Source: Cytophagales bacterium (GTDB lineage Bacteria; Bacteroidota; Bacteroidia; Cytophagales; 172606-1). Taken from it: a stretch of 9,355 bases of DNA. Below, in pieces: positions 1 to 6,446 of this stretch. Both the position numbers and the translations under genes were made by a program. The notes below the pieces were generated by a model that ran no database searches, was not told where the DNA came from, and saw nothing but the letters and a program-made list of their open reading frames with translations. How positions within the stretch are numbered: position 1 is the stretch's first letter; each line of letters opens with the position of its first letter. The stretch lies in contig JALOMD010000056.1 in NCBI GenBank assembly GCA_025455595.1, forward strand, positions 1 to 9,355, given 5' to 3'.

Positions 1-2130
1 TTTTTGGTGGAAGACGTGATTCGCCGGGCGGATGCGGGCGGCAGCCAATGGCCCGACTGGCGGGCGGTGGACAAAGTGAAAATAGGTGAAAATCCGCCGG
101 TTACGCTTTACGTCAACCCCAAAGCCTTGCCGGGCTTGGTACAGGTTTTTACCGGAAACGCCGCCGACGCGGGCGTTTTGGGCAATTTTGGGCAATTTTC
201 CGACCTCGCCGTTTCCCAAAAAGACAATCGGCTGGTGTTGAGCGGGCAAACGCACACCGACCAAACGGCTGCTGCGTACTTATCGGTTTTTGAAGGGCAA
301 CGGCCCCAACCCGTAAGCTGCTTGTCGCTGGTGCCGAGCGAAACCGCCGTGCTGTACCGATGGTCGTTCAGTGATGCGGCGGCGTTTTTGCGCAGCCAAC
401 ACCGCTACGATTCGGCACGCGGCTTGGCCGAGGGCGACTTTCCACGTCCAAACCCGCTGTGGATGGGTCGCGAAATAGCCTTGGCAATCGTCGAAACGGC
501 CAGCGACCAGCCCGACCAACTGCTGTGCGTACAAGCCACCGATTTCACCAAGGCCGTCCGGCAAGTGGAGAGCGTTGCGCCCGGCACGTTTTCCGAAAAC
601 TACGCCGGGGCCACCATCCGCCAAGCGACTGGAGCCGAGTTCCCGGCCCGGTTTTTCGGATCGGTTTTCAACGGTTTTCCCGAATGCTATTACGCCATCG
701 TGGGCCAGCACTTGGTTTTCGGCAATTCGGTGCAAGCCCTCAAAAACCTGCTCGACCGGCGGGCGGCGGGCGAGGTCTGGTCAAAATCGGCTCGTTATCA
801 GCAACTTGTTTCGCAAAAACCCGCGTGCTTCGGCGTGTACGTGAATCCGAGCCGGGCGTGGGCCTTGTTCTTGCAGCGAGCCTCGCCGCCGTGGCGCAAG
901 TGGATGCAGCAGTACGCCAACGAATTGAAAGACATCGAAGCGGTTGCGTTGGGCGTGGGAGCCGGAAAAGACGGTGCGTTTGCCACCGAAATGGCCTTGG
1001 TGCGCCGCGAGAAAGCAACCGCCGCCGCCTTGCTAAACCGGTTCTTCGTGACTTGGCGCACCACCGCCGACACCACGCTGACCATGCCGCCCGTACTGGT
1101 GCGCAACCACAACGATGGTTCCCGCGAAATGCTCACCCAAGACGCGGCGCATCGGCTTTACTTGTTCAGCCAGTCGGGGAAAATCCTGTGGCGCAGGCCG
1201 CTTGAAAACGCCGTGCAGTCGGCGGTGCATCAGGTGGACTACTTGAAAAACAACAAGCTACAGTACCTTTTTGCCACGCGCACCCACCTGCAACTGATAG
1301 ACCGCAACGGCAACACCGTGGCTCCGTACCCGATGCGGGTGCCTACGGCGGCGGCCCTGCACACGCTGACGGTGGTTGACTACGACAGTAACCGCGACTA
1401 CCGTTTCTTGGTGTCAGACTTGCTCGGCAACCTGTACATGTACGACAAGGCGGGCAACGCCCTTGAAGGTTGGAACCCGCTGCGCACTGGCTACCGGCTG
1501 CAATGCGCCCCGCGCCACGTGCGCATCCGCGACAAAGATTATTTCGTCGTGTTGCAGGCCAACGGACGGCTGCTGCTGCTGAACCGACGCGGCCAGCCAT
1601 ACCCCGGCTTCCCGGTCGACCTGAAAACCCGCACCGACACGCCGTTTTTTCTCGAAACCGCCCTCTCGCCCGAAGAAACGCACGTTGTGGTCGTTTCGCG
1701 CGAAGGCGAAGTGATTCGGGTGAATTTTTCGGGCGAAACCGTGAGTCGCCGCCAGTTGGTGCGCACTTCGGGCAAATGCGTGTTCCGGCTGTGCGCCGAG
1801 CCGCAGGGCCGCGACTGGGTGGTGGGCCGGCTGGACAGCCGCACGCTGGGCATCCTTGATAAAAACGGGAATTTGCTCTGGGAAACCGCCGATGTGCCGT
1901 CTGACAACCCGTACTTGCAATACTACAACTTCGGTGGTGGTCGGCGGCTGATGGCCGTCACGGCCGCCGGTCGCACGTCTGTCCACACTTTCGACGGCAA
2001 AATCGTCGGCGATGAGTCTTTTGCCAACCGTCTGCCGCTGGCCGTTGTCTATGCCGATGCTTATGACAAAATGCTGCTTTACCACACGGACGGCAGGAAA
2101 GCGGGGGTGCTGTCGGTGAAGATAAAGTGA
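1..2130 (+). CDS. Large DUF3352-like / beta-propeller protein, 5' end outside window
   Basis: The frame is open from the first base and has no convincing start, so the gene begins upstream; about 709 codons are visible. The first half (to about residue 345, counting from base 4) resembles the DUF3352 type of large Bacteroidota proteins of unknown function; this is recognition by overall pattern, without a search. From about residue 361 there are at least six repeats of the form hydrophobic strand, then D/N-x-x-G-x, for example RLYLFSQSGKILW, NLYMYDKAGN, RLLLLNRRGQ and TLGILDKNGNLLW. This fits a PQQ/WD-like beta-propeller. No membrane segment is seen in the visible part; a signal peptide or anchor would lie in the missing N-terminus. 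The gene is GC-rich and ends in TGA only 34 bases before a palindromic intergenic element, facing the convergent small gene at 2230-2451. Substrate and partners are unknown. Alternative: a propeller protein with an unrelated N-terminal domain. Confidence 0.72.
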   Translation, partial: FLVEDVIRRADAGGSQWPDWRAVDKVKIGENPPVTLYVNPKALPGLVQVFTGNAADAGVLGNFGQFSDLAVSQKDNRLVLSGQTHTDQTAAAYLSVFEGQRPQPVSCLSLVPSETAVLYRWSFSDAAAFLRSQHRYDSARGLAEGDFPRPNPLWMGREIALAIVETASDQPDQLLCVQATDFTKAVRQVESVAPGTFSENYAGATIRQATGAEFPARFFGSVFNGFPECYYAIVGQHLVFGNSVQALKNLLDRRAAGEVWSKSARYQQLVSQKPACFGVYVNPSRAWALFLQRASPPWRKWMQQYANELKDIEAVALGVGAGKDGAFATEMALVRREKATAAALLNRFFVTWRTTADTTLTMPPVLVRNHNDGSREMLTQDAAHRLYLFSQSGKILWRRPLENAVQSAVHQVDYLKNNKLQYLFATRTHLQLIDRNGNTVAPYPMRVPTAAALHTLTVVDYDSNRDYRFLVSDLLGNLYMYDKAGNALEGWNPLRTGYRLQCAPRHVRIRDKDYFVVLQANGRLLLLNRRGQPYPGFPVDLKTRTDTPFFLETALSPEETHVVVVSREGEVIRVNFSGETVSRRQLVRTSGKCVFRLCAEPQGRDWVVGRLDSRTLGILDKNGNLLWETADVPSDNPYLQYYNFGGGRRLMAVTAAGRTSVHTFDGKIVGDESFANRLPLAVVYADAYDKMLLYHTDGRKAGVLSVKIK

Positions 2131-2165
2131 GTGCGGAAGTCGGAATGCGGAAATCAAGTTAGGGG
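2131..2165. repeat. Degenerate heptamer array, CGGA family
   Basis: Directly after the TGA of the upstream gene come heptamers gtgcgga, agtcgga and atgcgga, then two weaker units (aatcaag, ttagggg). The last unit abuts the CGTT that opens the palindromic element, the same arrangement as at 6440-6450. Period 7 is read directly from the sequence; function unknown. Confidence 0.6.
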
Positions 2166-2218
2166 CGTTCCCGCCGATTGCGGGATTTGCAATTTGGGCA
2201 AAAATTGCCTAAAACGCC
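2164..2218. repeat. Branched palindromic intergenic element, copy 1
   Basis: An outer pair GGCGTT (2164-2169) / AACGCC (2213-2218) encloses two hairpins: CCCGC / GCGGG with loop CGATT (2170-2184), and GCAATTT / AAATTGC (2189-2208). This predicts a three-way junction. It lies between two convergent genes, 34 bases past one stop and 12 bases past the other, so it could also act as a two-way terminator. A sister copy is at 6445-6491, and simpler palindromic relatives are at 4184, 5435, 6623 and 8298. Confidence 0.65.
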
Positions 2219-2229
2219 TTTCTCATCAA

Positions 2230-2451
2230 TTAACTATTCTTTTTGGGTTTCCAAATACTCAGAATTAGAGACACCAACACAACAAGAAATATCAAAATCT
2301 GACCTATTCCCAGCACACCTAACCACAGTTCAACCCCATCGTATCCATGAAACAGTATTCTTGTGATTCCCTCTGAAGAAAAGAAATAAATAACGGCAAA
2401 AAACAGCCAAGTAAAAAAGTGCGTCAGTGCGGTTTTTGGCGTTCCTTTCAT
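2230..2451 (-). CDS. Small two-helix membrane protein, unknown function
   Basis: A 73-residue protein starting ATG at 2451 and ending TAA at 2232-2230. Two hydrophobic stretches are clear: about residues 8-25 (ALTHFFTWLFFAVIYFFS) and about 43-66 (from LWLGVLGIG to ILSIW), followed by a basic tail KPKKNS. That suggests an inner-membrane protein with a short loop between helices and a positive C-terminus on the cytoplasmic side. I do not recognise a family. It lies 55 bases downstream of the Rpn-type nuclease on the same strand and may be cotranscribed with it; no good separate promoter was found. Its composition is AT-rich like the nuclease and unlike the GC-rich flanking genes. The clean transmembrane pattern supports a real gene, but its small size and lack of a known family keep confidence moderate. 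Confidence 0.6.
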   Translation of the reverse strand: MKGTPKTALTHFFTWLFFAVIYFFSSEGITRILFHGYDGVELWLGVLGIGQILIFLVVLVSLILSIWKPKKNS

Positions 2452-2506
2452 GTGTAGCAGACAATGTTGTGGATAGTATCGTTTTGAGCAAATTTTGCTG
2501 AATTTG

Positions 2507-3343
2507 TTACAATTGGTTGATTACATCTTCCGACAGTCCTGTTGTCTTGGAAATCAGGTCAATAGGAATGCCGTTTGCCTTCATTGACCTTGCTATTTCC
2601 AAGGTTCTTTCCGTTTTTCCTTCGTCAAAAGCCGTTTCAATCACGTTTTTCAAGTCGCGATAGACTTTCAGGCTGTTTTCGTAGGTGTCTAATTCCGCTT
2701 GCCCAAGGTTTGCCAGCTCGGCTTTTTCAAATGCCTGCTTAAACACATCATCTGTAAAAATAGCCGGAATGGTTTGGAAATCTTCCAAATGCTTGATGAA
2801 ATACAGCCACTTATCGAGCCTTGTGGACAGTTCGGTTTCTCCCTTTCTGAAGTTGGGCATTTCCAAATAGATGTAAGTCAGTTTGTCGTAGAAAATCTTT
2901 CCGTTTTGGTTTTTCAACTTCACGCTATGTACCACTTCGCTTTTCTCGGGTTCCGTCTCGTAATCATCGAAACTGAAATCAAGTATTCCTATGCAATAGA
3001 CGGCTTTCAAACTATAGTTCCAGTCGCCTTTCTCCGCTTGTTCACGTATAGGAAAAGTGGAATAATAAATGGTTCTTTCTTTGAAGAAATTCTGTTTCGC
3101 CTTCTGTAGCTCGACAATGAATTTCTCGCCGTTTTCTGCTTCGCAGTAAATATCGTAAATGGCTTTGCGATCAGTGTCGGTTTGGCCCAATTGTTCTGTG
3201 TTCTTGAAAGACAAGTCCCTGATTTTGCTGTGTTGGGGCAGCAAAGCGTTCAGAAAGTCAATCAACAAAGGCTTACTGGCTTCTTCGCCAAATATTTTCT
3301 TGAAACCGAAGTCGGTGAACGGATTAATGTATTTTGCTTTCAT
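2507..3343 (-). CDS. Rpn family PD-(D/E)XK recombination-promoting nuclease / putative transposase
   Basis: A 278-residue protein opening with NPFTDFGFKKIFG, the hallmark of the PDDEXK_2 / Rpn family (often annotated as putative transposase). Nuclease residues visible: D11 in TDFGFKK, D64 in AIYDIYC, and E78-L-Q80 in FIVELQKAK, i.e. the D-x(n)-E-x-Q variant of the PD-(D/E)XK core, followed by the family-typical TIYYSTFPIREQ (about 91-102). The C-terminal part (about 225-278) is charged and helical and ends in a helix-turn-helix-like ILISKTTGLSEDVI-type segment (IDLISKTTGL then SEDVINQL). Full family length, no frameshift. Known E. coli members are DNA endonucleases that raise RecA-independent recombination; role here is inferred from family. 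AAAGGA ends 2 bases before the ATG and a consensus promoter lies upstream. Bases 2641-2700 hold 26 G+C of 60, against 39 of 60 at 5641-5700 in nadC, which suggests recent acquisition. Confidence 0.9.
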   Translation of the reverse strand: MKAKYINPFTDFGFKKIFGEEASKPLLIDFLNALLPQHSKIRDLSFKNTEQLGQTDTDRKAIYDIYCEAENGEKFIVELQKAKQNFFKERTIYYSTFPIREQAEKGDWNYSLKAVYCIGILDFSFDDYETEPEKSEVVHSVKLKNQNGKIFYDKLTYIYLEMPNFRKGETELSTRLDKWLYFIKHLEDFQTIPAIFTDDVFKQAFEKAELANLGQAELDTYENSLKVYRDLKNVIETAFDEGKTERTLEIARSMKANGIPIDLISKTTGLSEDVINQL

Positions 3344-3369
3344 GTCCTTTGTCAGGCTTGTTGCGTATT

Positions 3370-3399
3370 CAAATCTAATCTACAAAAGTATTTGACAAA
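3370..3399 (-). promoter_or_regulatory. Bacteroidota-type promoter for the Rpn-family gene
   Basis: On the minus strand TTTG (3399-3396) is followed after 18 bases by TAGATTTG (3377-3370), an exact match to the -7 consensus TAnnTTTG. Transcription would begin near 3363, about 20 bases before the ATG at 3343. The -33 TTTG lies inside the tail of the rplY terminator. Confidence 0.65.
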
Positions 3400-3433
3400 A
3401 CAAAAGCGGCCTCTCCAGAGGCCGCTTTTGTTT
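3398..3433 (-). terminator. Rho-independent terminator after rplY
   Basis: A perfect 16-base inverted repeat (3398-3413 and 3418-3433, core AGCGGCCTC / GAGGCCGCT) with a 4-base loop. On the minus strand it ends in TTTTGTTTTG, 47 bases past the rplY stop. The stem is nearly symmetric, so it could also stop plus-strand transcripts. Confidence 0.88.
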
Positions 3434-3438
3434 CTGAT

Positions 3439-3473
3439 TGACTCAAGACCCAAGACTAACGACTCAAGACCTG
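3439..3473. repeat. Heptamer array, AAGACYC family
   Basis: Five heptamers: ttgactc, aagaccc, aagacta, acgactc, aagacct. Read on the minus strand this is CTTGAGT, CGTTAGT, CTTGGGT, CTTGAGT, the same unit family as the arrays at 5272-5306 and 9211-9252. It sits between the rplY stop and its terminator, so it would be in the rplY 3' UTR. Confidence 0.7.
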
Positions 3474-3479
3474 ACACTA

Positions 3480-4049
3480 TCAACCCTCGGCGGTTTTGCC
3501 ACGCAGGCCACGCGGGATTTCAATGGAGGCGATGGGGTTGGAAGGCGAGTTCAGTATGGTGTAGTTTTCGGCTTTCACCTCAGCCACCTTGACCGACTTG
3601 CCCAAATCCAAGGCCGTGATGTCCACGTCCACGTAGTCAGGCATGTCTTTGGGCAGTGCCCGCAACGACAACCGACGCAGTTTCGGAATCAGCTTTCCAC
3701 CTTTGGCTGCACCAACGGCCGTGCCCGTAAGGCGGACAGGCACTTCCATTCGCACAGGCTTGTCGTCGTGCAATTCCAGAAAGTCAACGTGCAAAATCAT
3801 TTCGTTCACCGGGTGAAACTGCGCGTCTTGCACAATGGCTTTGTAGTGCTTGCCTTCAATGTTCAAATCCACTTGGTGCACGTCTGGCGTGTACAGCAAG
3901 TTGCGGAACAGGATGGTCGGCACGGAAAAATGCACTTGCTCGGCTCCACCGTACAGAACGCACGGCACTTGGCCTTTTTCGCGCAGTTCCTTTGAGGTTT
4001 TCTTGCCGAGATTCGCTCTTTGATACCCTACAATCTCGATTGTCTTCAT
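3480..4049 (-). CDS. rplY: 50S ribosomal protein L25 (Ctc/TL5 type)
   Basis: A 189-residue protein, the length of the two-domain Ctc/TL5 form of L25 rather than the short E. coli form. The N-terminal L25 domain spans about 1-93: it starts MKTIEIVGYQR, continues with LGKKTSKELREKGQVPCVLYG and ends near the conserved HPVNEMILHVDFLEL segment. The C-terminal TL5 beta-domain spans about 97-185 (VPVRLTG, KLRRLSLRALPKDMPDYVDVDITALDLG). L25 binds 5S rRNA in the large subunit; the longer form is linked to general stress in Firmicutes. The start is the only ATG in register with the family; no Shine-Dalgarno is visible, as usual in this phylum. It follows prs on the same strand, an old and widespread gene pair (prs-ctc), but the 208-base gap is filled with repeats. 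A strong terminator follows. Confidence 0.96.
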   Translation of the reverse strand: MKTIEIVGYQRANLGKKTSKELREKGQVPCVLYGGAEQVHFSVPTILFRNLLYTPDVHQVDLNIEGKHYKAIVQDAQFHPVNEMILHVDFLELHDDKPVRMEVPVRLTGTAVGAAKGGKLIPKLRRLSLRALPKDMPDYVDVDITALDLGKSVKVAEVKAENYTILNSPSNPIASIEIPRGLRGKTAEG

Positions 4050-4051
4050 AA

Positions 4052-4114
4052 AATTGATGTTTAATTGTTAATTGATGGTAGTTGATTGTTTATTGGTAAT
4101 TGTTTATTGTGAGC
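4052..4114. repeat. AT-rich heptamer array (TGTTTAT family), left arm
   Basis: Nine units in phase, including aattgat, tgttaat, tgatggt, agttgat, tgtttat, tggtaat, tgtttat. The array begins 2 bases upstream of the rplY ATG, so it would form the rplY 5' leader. It has an inverted partner at 4212-4260. No other feature was seen in 4115-4182. Confidence 0.65.
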
Positions 4115-4183
4115 TTGTTGTTGCGGCTTCGGTTCGTCTGTAAATTCTGACGTTTGGCAGTGATTTCTTTTGTTGCCTAATCG

Positions 4184-4212
4184 GCGTTTTGGGCAAAAAT
4201 TAGCTAAAATGC
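4184..4212. repeat. Palindromic intergenic element, copy 2 (diverged)
   Basis: GCGTTTT (4184-4190) pairs with AAAATGC (4206-4212) through one G-T wobble; the middle reads GGGCAAAAATT, matching the centre of copy 1. It is flanked by the AT-rich heptamer arrays on both sides. Confidence 0.55.
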
Positions 4213-4260
4213 TAATCATCAATTGACAATCAATAATTAGCCATAAACAACCGATTATCA
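4212..4260. repeat. AT-rich heptamer array, right (inverted) arm
   Basis: Read on the minus strand, units include tgataat, taattat, tgattgt, caattga and tgattag. These resemble the units of 4052-4114 in inverted orientation; AATTGATG on the left arm (4052-4059 and 4071-4078) is complementary to CATCAATT at 4217-4224. The first unit overlaps the prs stop codon. Confidence 0.55.
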
Positions 4261-5199
4261 GACTTGCAAAAACAGCGTGCTGATGGATTCGTGGTCGTGG
4301 ACGTTTCGGATGGCTTTGGCGAACAGTTCGGCCACGGTGAGCACCTTGATTTTCGGCGACTCGTGTTTCATCGGAATCGTGTCGGTCACTACTAATTCTT
4401 CCAGCACCGAATTGTTCACGTTTTCGTAGGCCGCTCCTGACATCACCGGGTGCGTGGCCACTGCCCGCACCGATTTCGCCCCCTTTTCCATGATGATTTT
4501 GGCGGCTTTCGTAATGGTTCCGCCCGTGTCAATCAGGTCGTCGAGCAGCACCACGTTGGCGTTTTCCACGTCGCCAATCACTTGTATCGAAGCAATTTCG
4601 TTTGCCCGCTTGCGGTGCTTGTCGCACACCACAATGTCTGCACCGAAATACTTGGCAAACGCCCTTGCGCGGCTCACACCGCCCACGTCGGGCGAGGCAA
4701 TCACCATGTTTTCGAGTTTCAGGCTGCGGAAATACGGCACAAAAACCGCCGCACCGTCCAAATGATCTACCGGGAAATCGAAGAACCCTTGTATCTGCCC
4801 GGCGTGCAAGTCGCAGGCCATCAGGCGGCTGGCTCCGGCCGCCGACAACAAATTCGCCACCAACTTGGCCGCAATCGCCACGCGCGGCTTGTCCTTGCGG
4901 TCTTGCCGGGCATAGCCGAAATACGGCAGCACCACCGTCACATACTTGGCCGAGGCCCGCTTGGCCGCATCAATCATGAGCAGCAGTTCCAGCAGGTTGT
5001 CGGCCGGCGGAAACGTGGACTGAATCAGGAACACGTCGCAACCGCGCACCGACTCCTCGAAGTACGGCGACATCTCGCCGTCGCTGAACTGCTGCAACGT
5101 GACCGTTCCCAGCGGTTTGCCATAGTAATAGGCGATTTTTTCGGCGAGGTAACGCGATGCGGAACCGGAAAACAACTTGACGGAATACGACGATGCCAT
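4258..5199 (-). CDS. prs: Ribose-phosphate pyrophosphokinase (PRPP synthetase)
   Basis: Makes 5-phosphoribosyl 1-diphosphate from ribose 5-phosphate and ATP, the precursor for nucleotides, histidine, tryptophan and NAD; cytoplasmic. With the ATG at 5199 the protein has 313 residues, the usual class I length. Visible motifs: FSDGE (38-42), the catalytic flexible loop YARQDRK (96-102), CDLHAGQIQGFFD (129-141) with the metal/ATP histidine H132, SPDVGG (169-174), the catalytic lysine region CDKHRKR (192-198), and the PRPP-binding loop VVLLDDLIDTGGT (216-228). The frame runs 12 codons further up to a TTG, but those residues match nothing in the family and overlap a possible promoter, so the ATG is chosen. 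First gene of a minus-strand pair with rplY. Divergent from nadC, whose enzyme consumes PRPP. Confidence 0.97.
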   Translation of the reverse strand: MASSYSVKLFSGSASRYLAEKIAYYYGKPLGTVTLQQFSDGEMSPYFEESVRGCDVFLIQSTFPPADNLLELLLMIDAAKRASAKYVTVVLPYFGYARQDRKDKPRVAIAAKLVANLLSAAGASRLMACDLHAGQIQGFFDFPVDHLDGAAVFVPYFRSLKLENMVIASPDVGGVSRARAFAKYFGADIVVCDKHRKRANEIASIQVIGDVENANVVLLDDLIDTGGTITKAAKIIMEKGAKSVRAVATHPVMSGAAYENVNNSVLEELVVTDTIPMKHESPKIKVLTVAELFAKAIRNVHDHESISTLFLQV

Positions 5200-5232
5200 A
5201 GGAACCGAGAAGGCGTGGGTGGCAGTGGCTTG

Positions 5233-5261
5233 CAAAACAAGGGGGCGAATTTACGGGTAAA
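5233..5261 (-). promoter_or_regulatory. Possible prs promoter
   Basis: On the minus strand TTTA (5261-5258) is followed after 17 bases by TTGTTTTG (5240-5233), each one base off the Bacteroidota consensus. Transcription would begin near 5226, 27 bases ahead of the ATG at 5199, which agrees with the shorter start. Confidence 0.3.
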
Positions 5262-5271
5262 TACAGTAAGT

Positions 5272-5306
5272 AACAAGTCTTGCGTCGTTAGTCTTGAGTC
5301 TTGGGT
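5272..5306. repeat. Heptamer array, CTTGRGT family
   Basis: Five units each ending in GT: aacaagt, cttgcgt, cgttagt, cttgagt, cttgggt. The order CGTTAGT then CTTGRGT is the same as in the array at 3439-3473, but in the opposite orientation, so the two arrays bracket prs-rplY as inverted copies about 1.8 kb apart. The bases from 5307 to 5398 hold a weak CCGG/CCGG hairpin near 5318-5330 and nothing else I can name. Confidence 0.7.
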
Positions 5307-5398
5307 AAAAAAACCTGACCGGACAAACCGGCCTTTGCTCGAAAAATACTTTGCAAATTCCCAAAAAACACCGGATTTTCACCCGCCTTCTGAAAAAG

Positions 5399-5433
5399 CA
5401 GGCAGTGGCAGCGGGCAGTAACAGGAGGCAATG
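5399..5433. repeat. Heptamer array, GGCAG family
   Basis: Units in phase: caggcag, tggcagc, gggcagt, aacagga, ggcaatg, running one base short of the palindrome that starts at 5435. Degenerate, but period 7 and the GGCAG core are visible. Confidence 0.5.
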
Positions 5434-5434
5434 C

Positions 5435-5461
5435 CGTTTTAGGCAAAAAACGCCCAAAACG
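5435..5461. repeat. Palindromic intergenic element, copy 3
   Basis: Arms CGTTTTAGGC (5435-5444) and GCCCAAAACG (5452-5461), with a 7-base loop of six A and a C. The 27 bases are an exact reverse complement of 6623-6649. They lie in the leader region of nadC, about 75 bases before its ATG. Confidence 0.75.
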
Positions 5462-5467
5462 CTGCTC

Positions 5468-5491
5468 TCTCATTCTGCCATTCACTCATTC
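5468..5491. repeat. Three octamers NNNCATTC
   Basis: tctcattc, tgccattc and actcattc follow one another exactly, with period 8 rather than 7. They lie between the palindrome and the heptamer array before nadC. Confidence 0.5.
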
Positions 5492-5502
5492 AAAATTGAA
5501 CT

Positions 5503-5530
5503 CGTACTTCGTACCCCGTAAATCGTACTT
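5503..5530 (+). repeat. CGTANNT heptamer array just before nadC
   Basis: Four exact heptamers cgtactt, cgtaccc, cgtaaat, cgtactt end 6 bases before the nadC ATG, in the place where a ribosome-binding site would be. The 31 bases 5502-5532 match 8394-8424 at 30 positions; that copy lies just as close to the rhomboid start. Confidence 0.85.
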
Positions 5531-5536
5531 CAGAAA

Positions 5537-6394
5537 ATGCTTCCTCCATACATTACCCCCGAAGCCGTTGACCGGTTCATCCGCGCCGCCTTGGCCGAAG
5601 ACATCGGCGACGGCGACCACTCGACGCTGGCCGCCGTGCCGCCCGACGCGCAACGCCAAGCCCGGCTGCTTGTCAAAGACCACGGCATTTTGGCCGGCAT
5701 GGACTTGGCCCCGATGATTTTCCACGCCGTTGACCCCGGCTTGGAAGTGGCCGCCAGCCTCAAAGACGGCGACCCGGTGCAGCCCGGCGACGTGGGGCTG
5801 GTGGTGCGGGGCCACGCGCAGTCGATCTTGCAAGCCGAGCGGCTGGTGCTCAACTGTATGCAGCGCATGAGCGGCATTGCCACCTACACGCATCGGCTGC
5901 GCAGCCTGATTGCCCATACCAAAGCCCAACTGCTCGACACGCGCAAGACCACACCGAATTTCCGCATGATGGAAAAATGGGCCGTGGTGATTGGCGGCGG
6001 CCTGAACCACCGCTACGGCCTGTTCGACATGATTATCCTGAAAGACAACCACGTGGACTACGCGGGCGGCATCCGGCGGGCCATTGAGGCCACGCACCGC
6101 TACCTGCACGAAAAACAGAAAAACCTGAACATTGTGGTGGAAACGCGCAACCTGAAAGAGGTGGAGCAAGTGCTGGCCGTGGGCGGCGTGACGCGCATCA
6201 TGCTGGACAACATGCCGCCCGACCTGATGCGCGAAGCGGTGCAACTCATCGGCGGGCGGTTTGCCACGGAGGCATCGGGCGGCATTACGGAGGATACCAT
6301 TGCGGCCGTGGCCGAGAGCGGTGTGGACTACATTTCGGTGGGTGCCCTCACGCATTCGGTCAAGAGTCTCGACATCAGTTTGAAGGCGTATTGA
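5537..6394 (+). CDS. nadC: Nicotinate-nucleotide pyrophosphorylase (carboxylating), quinolinate phosphoribosyltransferase
   Basis: Converts quinolinate plus PRPP to nicotinate mononucleotide, CO2 and pyrophosphate in de novo NAD synthesis; cytoplasmic, usually a dimer. 285 residues, normal length. Visible: ER-LVLNCMQRMSGIAT (101-116), DTRKTTPNFRMMEKWAV (134-150) with R136, K137, R143 and K147 of the quinolinate/phosphate site, GGGLNHRYGLFD (153-164), the catalytic-lysine motif ILKDNH (167-172), E202 and D224 of the PRPP site, EASGGI (245-250) and SVGALTHS (267-274). The ATG at 5537 fits the family N-terminus (YITPEAVDRFIRAALAEDIGDGDHS). It is preceded 6 bases upstream by a heptamer array and has no Shine-Dalgarno. 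nadA and nadB are not in the window. The gene is very GC-rich (39 of 60 at 5641-5700). No terminator directly follows; a long nested inverted repeat begins 3 bases after the stop. Confidence 0.97.
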   Translation: MLPPYITPEAVDRFIRAALAEDIGDGDHSTLAAVPPDAQRQARLLVKDHGILAGMDLAPMIFHAVDPGLEVAASLKDGDPVQPGDVGLVVRGHAQSILQAERLVLNCMQRMSGIATYTHRLRSLIAHTKAQLLDTRKTTPNFRMMEKWAVVIGGGLNHRYGLFDMIILKDNHVDYAGGIRRAIEATHRYLHEKQKNLNIVVETRNLKEVEQVLAVGGVTRIMLDNMPPDLMREAVQLIGGRFATEASGGITEDTIAAVAESGVDYISVGALTHSVKSLDISLKAY

Positions 6395-6397
6395 GGA

Positions 6398-6446
6398 GAT
6401 TGAAAAATTGAAAGCTACAGGTTCAAAGTTACAGGTTGCAGGTTGG
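6398..6446. repeat. Heptamer array, ARGTTNC family, left arm of nested inverted repeat
   Basis: Seven units in phase: gattgaa, aaattga, aagctac, aggttca, aagttac, aggttgc, aggttgg. They begin 3 bases after the nadC stop. Together with the next four bases, 6433-6450 is an 18-base perfect inverted match to 6646-6663. Confidence 0.75.

Noticed and set aside
1414..2157. 247-codon open frame opposite the first gene
   Set aside because: Shadow of a GC-rich gene; its N-terminus would translate the heptamer array.
2507..3343. Insertion sequence around the Rpn-type gene
   Set aside because: The product is a PD-(D/E)XK nuclease, and no terminal inverted repeats or target duplications were seen at 2230 or 3343.
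5200..5235. 12-codon N-terminal extension of prs from a TTG
   Set aside because: No family match in these residues and overlap with a possible promoter; the ATG at 5199 gives the normal 313-residue length.
4450..5421. 323-codon open frame opposite prs
   Set aside because: Antisense to a clear prs gene and runs into repeats; His/Arg-rich shadow composition.
5486..6355. 289-codon open frame on the minus strand opposite nadC
   Set aside because: Low-complexity His/Gln/Ala/Val-rich shadow caused by GC-rich codon use of nadC; no family features.
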